Assembly (NCBI RefSeq): GCF_032335695.1
Contig: NZ_JACTOJ010000020.1
Location: forward strand, 32,454 to 96,453
Direction of reading: 5' to 3'
From: JACTOJ01 sp032335695
GTDB lineage: Bacteria > Bacillota > Clostridia > Clostridiales > Clostridiaceae
Length of the DNA: 64,000 nucleotides
The position numbers and the translations under genes are program-made. The notes under the pieces are model-generated. The model did no database searches. It saw only the letters and a program-made list of their open reading frames with translations, and was not told where the DNA came from. Position 1 is the stretch's first letter, and each line of letters starts with the position of its first letter. Positions 18,993-27,208 of the stretch are shown one piece after another.

Positions 18993-19610
18993 ATGGGTTA
19001 TTTTATAGTTTTTATAGTTGCATTTTTGGCAAATATTTTAGTGCTTTACAGTTTATATAATAAGGGTGAGAAAGGAATTGCTAATATATTAATTAAGATG
19101 TTTTCTAAAAAAAGAAATATAGCTGCAGCACTGCTGTATTTAGCCTCAATGGAATTTGTTTTCAACAATGAAAAACAATTCAGATATTATGCTTTTTCAT
19201 TTGTAATATTGACGGTTTTATATGTTGTAACTCTTATTGATATGGATAAATATATAATATTAAATAAATTGCTCATAATTATGGCGGCAGCAGCTTTAGG
19301 AAATTTGCTATTAAATCATAATATTACTTATATTGCGGCCTTGCTAGGAGTTTTAATCATGGGGGGCACTATGTTTCTTATTTCTAAGGCTACCAGAGGT
19401 GGACTGGGGCTTGGGGATGTTAAGCTTTTTGCAGTGTTAGGACTATGGCTTGGAATTTATGGTGTTATGTCTGTGTGCATATTGGCTATATTTGCTACAG
19501 CCATATTAAGTATTGTTTTGTTAATAAAGGACAGAAATAATAAAAATAAAGCTATTCCATTTTCACCCTTCATATATGTTTCCGTAGTAATAACTTTAAT
19601 TAGCATATAG
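18993..19610 (+). CDS. A24-family prepilin peptidase (first of two)
   Basis: A 205-residue polytopic membrane protein. It has both A24 aspartates: Asp83 in TLIDMDKYIILNKLL, the D-x(n)-I-x-N context of prepilin peptidases, and Asp142 in GLGLGDVKLF, the GxGD motif. The N-terminal methyltransferase domain of the bifunctional PilD type is absent. It would cleave the G|xxxxE leaders of the Flp and TadE-like proteins at the cytoplasmic face of the membrane. It lies in an operon with the DTEL pseudopilin gene and a second peptidase gene, 10 bases apart. Confidence 0.85.
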   Translation: MGYFIVFIVAFLANILVLYSLYNKGEKGIANILIKMFSKKRNIAAALLYLASMEFVFNNEKQFRYYAFSFVILTVLYVVTLIDMDKYIILNKLLIIMAAAALGNLLLNHNITYIAALLGVLIMGGTMFLISKATRGGLGLGDVKLFAVLGLWLGIYGVMSVCILAIFATAILSIVLLIKDRNNKNKAIPFSPFIYVSVVITLISI

Positions 19611-19620
19611 GAGGGGAGCT

Positions 19621-20157
19621 ATGTTTTTTAAGTATGTTATCATTATTATTTTAGCTTCCGTATGCCTTTATACCGATATTAAATATAAAAAAGTTAAGAA
19701 TAAGGTGCTGCTGATTTTTGCCTTGGCAGGGCTGGTTTTTAATATTGTGTTTTATGGGATATATGGGTTAGAAAATTCACTTTTAGCTTCCCTTATTCCT
19801 TTTTTTCTTTTATTTTTACTTTACGCTATTAGGATTATGGGAGCTGGAGATATTAAGCTCTTTTCTGTAATTGGAATAATAGGAGGAGTGAATTTTATCT
19901 TAAACAACATGTTGTTTTCTTTTGCTGCTGCTGGAATCATAAGTGCCTTTATAATGGTTATAAGAAAAAATTTTATTAAAAGGATTAAATATTTTTTCTA
20001 TTATCTGATAAGATTTGCTTTAAGTAGAAAGGTGGTTCCTTACTCTGATTTTAAAGATGACAAAAGAGGGGATAAATTTCAATTTGTATATGGAATCTTT
20101 ATTGGAACTATAATTCAAATAATTTTCAAAGAAATAGCATCATTAAGCTTTATATAG
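19621..20157 (+). CDS. A24-family prepilin peptidase, CpaA/TadV-like (second of two)
   Basis: A 178-residue membrane protein starting LASVCLYTDIKYKKVKNKVL, with Asp19 in the conserved TD-x-K-x-x-K-x-x-N context and Asp77 in GAGDIKLF. It is compact, as in CpaA/TadV. AGGAGGGGAGC precedes the ATG. This is the last gene of the locus and a terminator overlaps its stop. Which peptidase handles the Flp pilin and which the pseudopilins cannot be told from sequence alone. Confidence 0.87.
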   Translation: MFFKYVIIIILASVCLYTDIKYKKVKNKVLLIFALAGLVFNIVFYGIYGLENSLLASLIPFFLLFLLYAIRIMGAGDIKLFSVIGIIGGVNFILNNMLFSFAAAGIISAFIMVIRKNFIKRIKYFFYYLIRFALSRKVVPYSDFKDDKRGDKFQFVYGIFIGTIIQIIFKEIASLSFI

Positions 20158-20175
20158 TTTAATGATGCTATTTAA
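20132..20175 (+). terminator. Terminator overlapping the stop of the second peptidase gene
   Basis: AAATAGCATCATTAA (20132-20146) pairs with TTAATGATGCTATTT (20159-20173) over 15 bases. The left arm lies inside the last codons of the gene. Confidence 0.8.
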
Positions 20176-20205
20176 TATTTAATGATAAGTTTATTTACAT
20201 AAAAT

Positions 20206-20421
20206 TTATCCAAAGCGTCTTATATCATCAATACCTACACCTAATATTATTGCTATTGTCTCAATAATATTAAAGGATGGATTTTTCTTATCTCCGCGTT
20301 CCAGTTCTTCTAAATAACTTTTGGAAATTGTTACATTGAAGTTTCTTGAAAGATTTGATACATCCAGAGAAGTAAGCCCCCTATTCATTCTAATTTCCCT
20401 TATTTTTAAGCCGTCTACCAC
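20206..20421 (-). CDS. Small XRE-family HTH regulator
   Basis: A 71-residue protein that is almost entirely one Cro/CI-type helix-turn-helix: IREIRMNRGLTSLDVSNLSRNF, YLEELERGDKKNPSFNIIETIAIILGV. The start is GTG at 20421 with AAGGGGG seven bases upstream. It lacks any ligand domain. It is divergent from the 44-residue peptide gene at 20664, which may be a functional partner; targets are unknown. Confidence 0.8.
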   Translation of the reverse strand: MVDGLKIREIRMNRGLTSLDVSNLSRNFNVTISKSYLEELERGDKKNPSFNIIETIAIILGVGIDDIRRFG

Positions 20422-20663
20422 AACTTAACCCCCTTACAAATTCAATTGTATTAAGAGTAAAATAATAGTTTAAGGTAATTTATTAGAAAAACTAAGCTTA
20501 AAAAGCCTTTGTCTTTAATTATATTAATTATAGCATAGATTTAAGTTTTTAATGTTTAAAACTTTGTGAATTTTAAGAATTGTTATATTTTACTAAGTAT
20601 ATAAAATTTAAATATTGAAATAATATGGTTATACATTAATACTTAAAAGATGGGGTGATCGTA

Positions 20664-20798
20664 ATGAAAAAAATCATAAGCATGATAATATTATTTTCAG
20701 TATCCATCTTTGCATCAAGCATTGCAGCTAATGATTGTGATGGATTTGAGATAAAGGACACCTTCAGAACGTATATAACAAGTCCCATTAGAATATAA
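20664..20798 (+). CDS. 44-residue secreted peptide, unknown function
   Basis: A small open frame preceded by GGGGTGATC, a strong match to the 16S tail, 3 bases before the ATG. The peptide has Lys-Lys, a hydrophobic core (IISMIILFSVSIFASSI) and a plausible signal peptidase site after AA (residue 22), leaving a 22-residue mature part NDCDGFEIKDTFRTYITSPI plus RI. No family is recognised. The strong ribosome site and signal-peptide design argue for a real gene. It could be a signalling or regulatory peptide; the XRE gene lies divergently upstream. Confidence 0.55.
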   Translation: MKKIISMIILFSVSIFASSIAANDCDGFEIKDTFRTYITSPIRI

Positions 20799-20827
20799 TG
20801 AGATCTGTTATATACTGATTGATTAAT

Positions 20828-21022
20828 CTATACAGCTGTAAATTGATTTTTCTCTTCGCTATATTTATATCCAGCTGACTCCAATTTTGATGTTAGCAAG
20901 GTTATGCCTACATCTAAGTCTTCGCAGTAATCCTGCAAAGAAGAGTACTGATCCCTGAGCTTCATATTAATTATGCTTAAAAGCATGAATGGATCCATTT
21001 TTTCTATTTGCTCCTTATTCAC
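20828..21022 (-). CDS. DUF4250-family protein
   Basis: A 64-residue protein from a GTG with AGAAGG nine bases upstream; a longer form from TTG at 21043 has no such site. The signature DPFMLLSIINMKLRDQYSSLQ followed by YCEDLDVGITLLTSKLESAGYKY is that of the small DUF4250 family in Clostridia, a likely DNA- or nucleotide-binding helical fold of unknown role. It lies 29 bases downstream of rnz on the same strand and is probably co-transcribed. Confidence 0.75.
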   Translation of the reverse strand: MNKEQIEKMDPFMLLSIINMKLRDQYSSLQDYCEDLDVGITLLTSKLESAGYKYSEEKNQFTAV

Positions 21023-21051
21023 AAATATCAATCCTTCTTTCAATAAAATTT

Positions 21052-21960
21052 TTATTCGAAACTTAAGGTCTTTATTAATCTATCTTCCCCAATAACAGTA
21101 TTTTCAAATATTGAGGATGCATTTTCCTTATATTTTTCAGGTTCAGTAAGAGATGGGCTGAAGTGGGTTAGCCAAAGCTCCGATACTTGGGCCTTTTTTG
21201 CTATCTCTGCAGCTTCACTGAAAAGCATATGTTTATTTTTTATAGCTTTCGAAATTTCTTCATTGTCACCATACATTCCTTCGGCTATTAAAAGGTCACT
21301 GTAAGCTACAAAATCAACTAGCGAGTCTAAAGGTCTGGTATCAGTAAAGTAGCTTAGTCTCAAGCCTTTTCTTTCATCTCCCAGCACCATATCAGGGGAA
21401 TAGGATATTCCATCTGCCTTTGCAGTTTCACCCTTTTGAAGCTTATTCCAAAGTTTCATTGGAATATTAAGCTTCTTGGCTTTTTCTGCATCGAATTTCC
21501 TAGCCCTCTTTATATCTATGGAATAAGCGGCGCAGGGAGCCATGTGATCTCCTGCCATGCTTTTTATGTAAATATCATCTATGGAAAAATCCACAGAACC
21601 ATCCATGGAACATTCTATGTAGTAAATATCGTAAGGCAGTACAGGACACACTACCATAAGTCCTCTAAGTACATTTATAAATCCAGGAGGACCAATTATG
21701 GTGAGAGTCTCTTCTCTTCCTGAGTTTGCAATGGTGAGGAGAAGACCTGGAAGGCCTAAAACATGATCCGCATGGGCGTGAGTAAAGCATATCACATCAA
21801 TGCTTTTGAAACCCCATCCAAGCAGTTTCATTGATACTTGAGTTCCTTCTCCGCAATCTATAAGTATTTTTCTTCCCCTGCAGCTTAGCAGCAGTGAGGT
21901 AAGAGCTCTATATGGAACTGGCAAACTGCCCCCGCAGCCAAGAAGACAAATATCCAGCAT
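21052..21960 (-). CDS. rnz: Ribonuclease Z
   Basis: A 302-residue metallo-beta-lactamase-fold endonuclease that trims the 3' end of tRNA precursors. The zinc motif HAHADH is at residues 61-66, with further ligands likely in the MAGDH region (about 138) and LTHFSP near the C-terminus. The start LDICLLGCGGSLPVPYR resembles the RNase Z N-terminus (FLGTGGS.P). Length is typical of the short form. It is divergent from sbcD. Confidence 0.93.
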   Translation of the reverse strand: MLDICLLGCGGSLPVPYRALTSLLLSCRGRKILIDCGEGTQVSMKLLGWGFKSIDVICFTHAHADHVLGLPGLLLTIANSGREETLTIIGPPGFINVLRGLMVVCPVLPYDIYYIECSMDGSVDFSIDDIYIKSMAGDHMAPCAAYSIDIKRARKFDAEKAKKLNIPMKLWNKLQKGETAKADGISYSPDMVLGDERKGLRLSYFTDTRPLDSLVDFVAYSDLLIAEGMYGDNEEISKAIKNKHMLFSEAAEIAKKAQVSELWLTHFSPSLTEPEKYKENASSIFENTVIGEDRLIKTLSFE

Positions 21961-22118
21961 ATTAACACCAACTTTCTTTTAGGCTATGCTTTAAAGCCTA
22001 AGTATTAAATCAGATATAATTTTATTATATCTAAAACTACGCAAAAAAATATAAAATACCAATAGAAATTTTGATAATTAAAATTTATTATAGTATTAGG
22101 AGAGTTAATTCACAATAC

Positions 22119-22155
22119 TTATCCACAGGAAGGGGGTACAGCCTGCTTAGGCTGT
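22119..22155 (+). promoter_or_regulatory. sbcD leader: DnaA-box-like site, ribosome site and intervening hairpin
   Basis: TTATCCACA (22119-22127) is a perfect consensus DnaA box. AGGAAGGGGG follows directly, then a perfect six-base-pair hairpin ACAGCC-TGCTTA-GGCTGT (22138-22155). The sbcD ATG (22165) lies about 28 bases from the Shine-Dalgarno sequence, too far unless the hairpin folds out the intervening bases. Confidence 0.5.
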
Positions 22156-22164
22156 TGATAATTT

Positions 22165-23382
22165 ATGAGAATATTGCATACTGCAGATTGGCATCTTGGA
22201 AAATATCTAGACGGAATAAAAAACAGCAGATTAGACGAACAAGAGAAATTTATTGATGAACTTATAGATATAGTAGAAGAAAAAAATATACAGCTTGTTA
22301 TCATCGCGGGAGATATATATGATAACAGCAATCCTCCTGCAAGAGCAGAAAGACTTTTTTATAAGACTCTTAAAAGGTTGTCTGCAGGAGGTGAGAGAAC
22401 TATTTTAATAATAGCTGGAAACCATGACAACCCGGAAAGACTTGCAGCGTCAAATCCGTTAGCCCTAGAGCAGGGGATTATAATTCTTGGAACTCCCAAA
22501 GCCACCATAAGCCCAGGAAGCTATGGAAGCATTCAAGTGGCAGCTTCTATCGAGGGAGCTCTGGAATTAAAGATTGGTGAGGAGAGAGTAGCGATAGTGA
22601 CTCTTCCATACCCAAGTGAAAAGAGATTGAATGAAATATTTATTGATAAGTCTTCAGATGAAGAGAGACAGAGTACCTATTCTGATAGAATCAAACAGGT
22701 ATTCTCTGAACTTTCAGGCTGCTATAGGGAAGACACCATAAATATAGCCATTTCTCACATATATGTAGTTGGTGGGGAAAGCAGTGATTCTGAAAGGCAG
22801 ATAGAACTTGGAGGATCTTTAGCGGTAAGACCTGAAGCTCTTCCAGAGAAGGCTCAGTACATAGCTCTTGGACATCTTCATAGACCTCAAAGGGTGAAAG
22901 GAATAAGCACAAAGGCATATTACAGCGGTTCTCCAATTCAATATAGCAAAAGTGAAATAGGCTATAGCAAGTGTGTGTATTTAATTGATGTAAAAGCTGG
23001 AGAAGAGGCTAATGTAGAAGAAATTTATCTTAAAAACTATAAGCCTATAGAGATTTGGAAATGCAAGGGTGTGGAGGAGGCTTTAGAAAAGTGTAAGGCA
23101 AATTCAGATAAGGATTCCTGGGTATATATAGAGATAGAAACCGAAGAATACATATCTCAGGAATACATAAAGCAGATGAATGAATATAAAAAAGATATTG
23201 TAGAAATATTACCTAAGATAGTTGGACAAGAAACCGAAGAGGAAGAAGAAATAAATATATCTGAGAAAAGCATATTAGAACTCTTTAAAGATTTTTACCT
23301 ATCTCAAAGAGGAGTAGAGCCCAAGGAGGACATATTAAAGCTTTTTTCTGAAATAGCATACTCGGAGGGAGAAAATGAATGA
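22165..23382 (+). CDS. sbcD: SbcD, nuclease subunit of the SbcCD complex
   Basis: A 405-residue Mre11-type phosphoesterase. The N-terminus MRILHTADWHLGK fixes the start. Metal motifs follow: IAGDIYDNSNPP, IAGNHDNPERL and ISHIYVVGGESSDSER, with GHLHRPQ near residue 235. With SbcC it opens DNA hairpins and processes blocked double-strand ends. Its stop overlaps the sbcC start by four bases (ATGA), giving translational coupling. Length is normal. Confidence 0.95.
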   Translation: MRILHTADWHLGKYLDGIKNSRLDEQEKFIDELIDIVEEKNIQLVIIAGDIYDNSNPPARAERLFYKTLKRLSAGGERTILIIAGNHDNPERLAASNPLALEQGIIILGTPKATISPGSYGSIQVAASIEGALELKIGEERVAIVTLPYPSEKRLNEIFIDKSSDEERQSTYSDRIKQVFSELSGCYREDTINIAISHIYVVGGESSDSERQIELGGSLAVRPEALPEKAQYIALGHLHRPQRVKGISTKAYYSGSPIQYSKSEIGYSKCVYLIDVKAGEEANVEEIYLKNYKPIEIWKCKGVEEALEKCKANSDKDSWVYIEIETEEYISQEYIKQMNEYKKDIVEILPKIVGQETEEEEEINISEKSILELFKDFYLSQRGVEPKEDILKLFSEIAYSEGENE

Positions 23383-26300
23383 AACCTAAAAAACTAATAA
23401 TAAAGGGATTAAACAGCTTTGTTGAAGAGCAGGAAATAGATTTTAAGAGTCTTACCGATAAAGGTATATTTGGTATATTCGGACCTACTGGCAGCGGAAA
23501 ATCTACTATTTTAGATGCTATGACTATAGCTTTGTATGGAAGTGTGGCAAGAGATACCAGAGAGTTCATGAATACTGAAAGTGACAGCCTAAGAGTGAGC
23601 TATGAATTCGAGATAGCTTCTTCCGGGGAAAGAAAAACTTATTGTGCTGAAAGGATTCTTTCAAGAGATAAAACTGGAAGCTATAAATCCAAGCATGCTG
23701 TGCTTACGGAATGTACAGCTGGAGAAACTAATGTTATTGCAGAAGGCGTTACAGATGTTAAAAATAATGTTGAAAAAATACTAGGTTTAACCTTTGACGA
23801 TTTTACTAGATCTGTGGTACTTCCTCAAGGTAAGTTTAGCGAATTTTTAAAGCTGACAGGTAAGGAAAGAAGAAACATGCTGGAGAGGCTCTTTAATCTA
23901 GAGATGTTCGGAAGAAAGCTAGGCGATAAGATACGAGGGGTGAAAAGGGAAAAGAGTGATGCTTTGAATGTGCTCACTGGGCGAGAGAATATATATATTG
24001 AAAAAGGCGTGAGTGAAGAGAGCTATAAAAAGCTCAAAGAGGAGCTTTTGATTTTAGAGGAGGAAAACCAAAGGATAAAGTCTGAAAAAGAAAGTTTAGA
24101 CAAGGAATATGAACAAAACAGATTATTGTGGCAGGCTCAAAAGGAATTAGAAGAATATAAAAATATTGAAAATCAGCTTTTAAAGGATTCAAGGCTTATA
24201 GAAGAGTCTAGAGAGAAACTTAACGTTTCTAGGAAAGCATGGATTATTAAGCCTTATATAGATGAGCTAAAGGATATAGCTTTAAAAATAAAAAACAGTG
24301 AAGAGTCTATTAAACATATGAAAGATAGGCTTCAGGAAAGCGAAAAAGAGCTTTCAGCTTTGGAGGAAAAATACAAAAGTAATGCTAAAATGAGAGAACA
24401 GGAGATACCTGTGCTCATAGAAAAAGAAACTAATTTAACTAGAGCTTTGGAGCTAATTGAGAAAAATAAAGAGCTTAAAAAGGAAAGAGAAGAGCTTTTA
24501 GGAGCTTATGGAACTAAGAAAGATTTACTTACTTCAATAAATTCGGAACTAAACGAAATAATTTCAAAACAGGAACAGCAGCAGAAGCTTAAAGCGGATT
24601 ACGAGACAAAAATTGATAGTGAAACTATAACTGCCGAATATAGAAATGCTGTAAACAGCATGTATCTTCTGAATCAGGAAATAAGTAAAATTAAAATTTC
24701 ACAGCAGGAACTGGAGAAGAAAAATTCATTGAGAAAAATGAATATCGATAAGCTTAAAATGGAAATAGAAGTTATAAACAGTAAAAAAGATATAAGCTTT
24801 AAGGAATTGGCTGTAGCTCAGGATGATATGGTTAAAATAAATAAAGATGTGCCTCCTGATAATTTTGTGCTAATTGCTATGAAGGAAAAAGTATTTAAAT
24901 TAGATAAGAATATAGAAGAGGTTAGGGCTTATAAGGATAAAAAAGAAAATTCATCAGCTGAAATCCATGATATAGATAAAAAGCTTGTTGAATTAAAATC
25001 TTCTGAAAATGAGCTTCAGCTTCATATAGAAGAGCTTTCAGAAACCATAAAGCAGCTGGAGGAAAGAAAAAAGGAAATAGAGATAAGCAATATGGCAGCG
25101 GTATTATCAAGTGAGCTTAGGGATGGAATGCCTTGTCCTGTGTGCGGCTCCTTAGAACATCATAATAAGCATACTGTTTTTGATATGAAAGAGCTTAAAG
25201 AAATTGATGAAAATATTGATAAGCTTAAGCTTGAGATAAATGTTATAGAAAATAAGTTTAAAGAAGTTTCCATAGAAAAGATAAGTCTGGAAAAGAAAAG
25301 AGAACATATCTTGGGAGAAATTTTACCTTTGGAAGAAAAATATAAAGGAATGGATTTGAATTTTATAGAGGAACAAAAGCATTCACTAGAAGAAGAATTT
25401 AAGACTACGGAGAGTAAAATTCAGAATTTCACTAAAGGGAAAGAGGAGCTTGACCAGAAAATATCAAATTTAAAGGAAGAAAAGAATCAGATACAGCAGA
25501 AAGAAATAGCTTTCACGGAAAAGTATAACAGTGAAATCAATGCCTATGAGGAAGCAGCTAAAGAGCTTGAGGCTTCTGTAGAAAAGCTTAAGCCTTTAGA
25601 ATTTGATTTAAGAGGTTTAAAAATTCAATTTAAGGTTGATAATATAGAAGAAGCACAAAAGAGCATTCTAAACAGAGAAAAAGAAGAGAAAATTCTTAAG
25701 GATAAATTAAAAGCAGCAAATGAGCTTTTAGAAAAAAATTCTATAGATAAAGAAAAAGCATTAGAAGAAAGAAATAAACTTGATATAGAAATTGCTAAAA
25801 TACTTGAGAGCGGCAAAGAAAAGAGAGCTGTAATTGACAGAGAAGAAAAATATATAAATGAACTTACTGAGGGAAGAGAAGCTTTAAGCTATATAGAAGA
25901 AATAAGGAAGAGAAAAAAGGCTATAGTTGAAGAAGAAGCTGTTCTTAAGGAAATGCTAGAAGATTGCAGAAAAGAAAATAAAGAACTTAGCGATAGGCTC
26001 ATCACAGAAAACTCTAGCATGAACCTTATGATAAGTCAGAAGCAGTTAAAAAAAGAAAATTGTCTAACGCAGGTGAAGCAATATAATTTTAAGGACTTTG
26101 CTTCTGTAGAAAAAGGAATCATAGCTGAAGCTGAAATGGAAATTGTGGAAAAATCCATAGAGAAATATGACAGCAGTTTAAATAAGGTAAGAGCCAATAT
26201 AGAAGGTGTCAAGAAGAGAATAGGAGATAAGGTATTAGATGAGGGACAGTGGAACTTAATAATACTAAGAAGAGAGGAACTCAGTAAAAGTTTTGAAGAA

Positions 26301-26915
26301 AATATAAAAGAAATAGCTTCCTATGGTAAGGGAATAAAAGATATGGAAAGAGAATTGGAAGAATATAAACTTTTGAGAAAAGAAAAGAAGAGGCTTCAGC
26401 ATGAATTCAGCTGCATGGAGGACATATCCAAATTAGTTGAGGGAAATAAATTTGTTGAGTTTATAGCCATGAATCAAATGAAATATATATGCAAAGAAGC
26501 ATCAAAAAGGTTAAAGAGTATTACAGGGGGAAGGTATGCTTTAGAAATAGATTCAAATGGAAACTTCATTATGAGGGATGACTTTAATGGCGGAGCTAGA
26601 AGATCTACAGGAACTCTATCTGGAGGAGAAACCTTTCTGACCTCTTTAAGCTTAGCACTATCTTTGTCATCTCAGATACAATTAAAAGGAAGTGCTCCTT
26701 TGGAGTTCTTTTTCTTGGACGAAGGTTTTGGAACTTTAGATACAGATGCCTTAGATACAGTTATGTCTTCTCTTGAAAGACTTCATTCAGATAGGCTTTG
26801 TGTAGGTATAATAAGTCATGTAGAGGAAATAAGGAACAGGGTGCCTGTTAAGTTATTAGTAGAAGCTGCACAATATGGAATTTCTGGAAGCAGAGTAAAG
26901 ATAGAATTAAGCTAG
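23379..26915 (+). CDS. sbcC: SbcC, SMC-like ATPase of the SbcCD complex
   Basis: A 1178-residue Rad50-type protein. Walker A is GPTGSGKSTI near residue 38. Long coiled coils cover about 180-1000, interrupted by the zinc hook CPVCGSLEHH near residue 586. The C-terminal lobe has the signature TLSGGETFLTSLSLAL, Walker B FFFLDEGFGTLD and a final His switch in ISHVEEI. It acts with SbcD on DNA hairpins and ends. Its size is in the usual range. Confidence 0.96.
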   Translation: MKPKKLIIKGLNSFVEEQEIDFKSLTDKGIFGIFGPTGSGKSTILDAMTIALYGSVARDTREFMNTESDSLRVSYEFEIASSGERKTYCAERILSRDKTGSYKSKHAVLTECTAGETNVIAEGVTDVKNNVEKILGLTFDDFTRSVVLPQGKFSEFLKLTGKERRNMLERLFNLEMFGRKLGDKIRGVKREKSDALNVLTGRENIYIEKGVSEESYKKLKEELLILEEENQRIKSEKESLDKEYEQNRLLWQAQKELEEYKNIENQLLKDSRLIEESREKLNVSRKAWIIKPYIDELKDIALKIKNSEESIKHMKDRLQESEKELSALEEKYKSNAKMREQEIPVLIEKETNLTRALELIEKNKELKKEREELLGAYGTKKDLLTSINSELNEIISKQEQQQKLKADYETKIDSETITAEYRNAVNSMYLLNQEISKIKISQQELEKKNSLRKMNIDKLKMEIEVINSKKDISFKELAVAQDDMVKINKDVPPDNFVLIAMKEKVFKLDKNIEEVRAYKDKKENSSAEIHDIDKKLVELKSSENELQLHIEELSETIKQLEERKKEIEISNMAAVLSSELRDGMPCPVCGSLEHHNKHTVFDMKELKEIDENIDKLKLEINVIENKFKEVSIEKISLEKKREHILGEILPLEEKYKGMDLNFIEEQKHSLEEEFKTTESKIQNFTKGKEELDQKISNLKEEKNQIQQKEIAFTEKYNSEINAYEEAAKELEASVEKLKPLEFDLRGLKIQFKVDNIEEAQKSILNREKEEKILKDKLKAANELLEKNSIDKEKALEERNKLDIEIAKILESGKEKRAVIDREEKYINELTEGREALSYIEEIRKRKKAIVEEEAVLKEMLEDCRKENKELSDRLITENSSMNLMISQKQLKKENCLTQVKQYNFKDFASVEKGIIAEAEMEIVEKSIEKYDSSLNKVRANIEGVKKRIGDKVLDEGQWNLIILRREELSKSFEENIKEIASYGKGIKDMERELEEYKLLRKEKKRLQHEFSCMEDISKLVEGNKFVEFIAMNQMKYICKEASKRLKSITGGRYALEIDSNGNFIMRDDFNGGARRSTGTLSGGETFLTSLSLALSLSSQIQLKGSAPLEFFFLDEGFGTLDTDALDTVMSSLERLHSDRLCVGIISHVEEIRNRVPVKLLVEAAQYGISGSRVKIELS

Positions 26916-27208
26916 TTATAATTTTTATAAAAATTACCTTTAACAGTAAATTGTAAATTTTACAGTTTCAGCATATTATTGAATTTTTTAGAAGATATTC
27001 TTGCTTTCTTAAGTAAATTTTTATTAAAAATACACACAAAATTTTAAAAGTAACTAAAAAAGTAGTAATTCATAGAGGATTTTCCATCAATATGTAGAAT
27101 ATATTGATTGTTACCAAAAATCAAATAGCCTTAAAAGTAAATATGGAATATTTTATATAAAATAAAAATATAATGATATGATTCTTTTATTATTTTTGGA
27201 GGGTATAA
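26916..27208. other. AT-rich intergenic region, nothing recognised
   Basis: The 293 bases between sbcC and the sensor kinase gene are very AT-rich. The only structured part is a weak dyad near 26945-26970 (AGTAAATTGTAAATTTTACAG). A GGAGGG ribosome site serves the next gene. I see no gene or strong terminator here. Confidence 0.4.
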
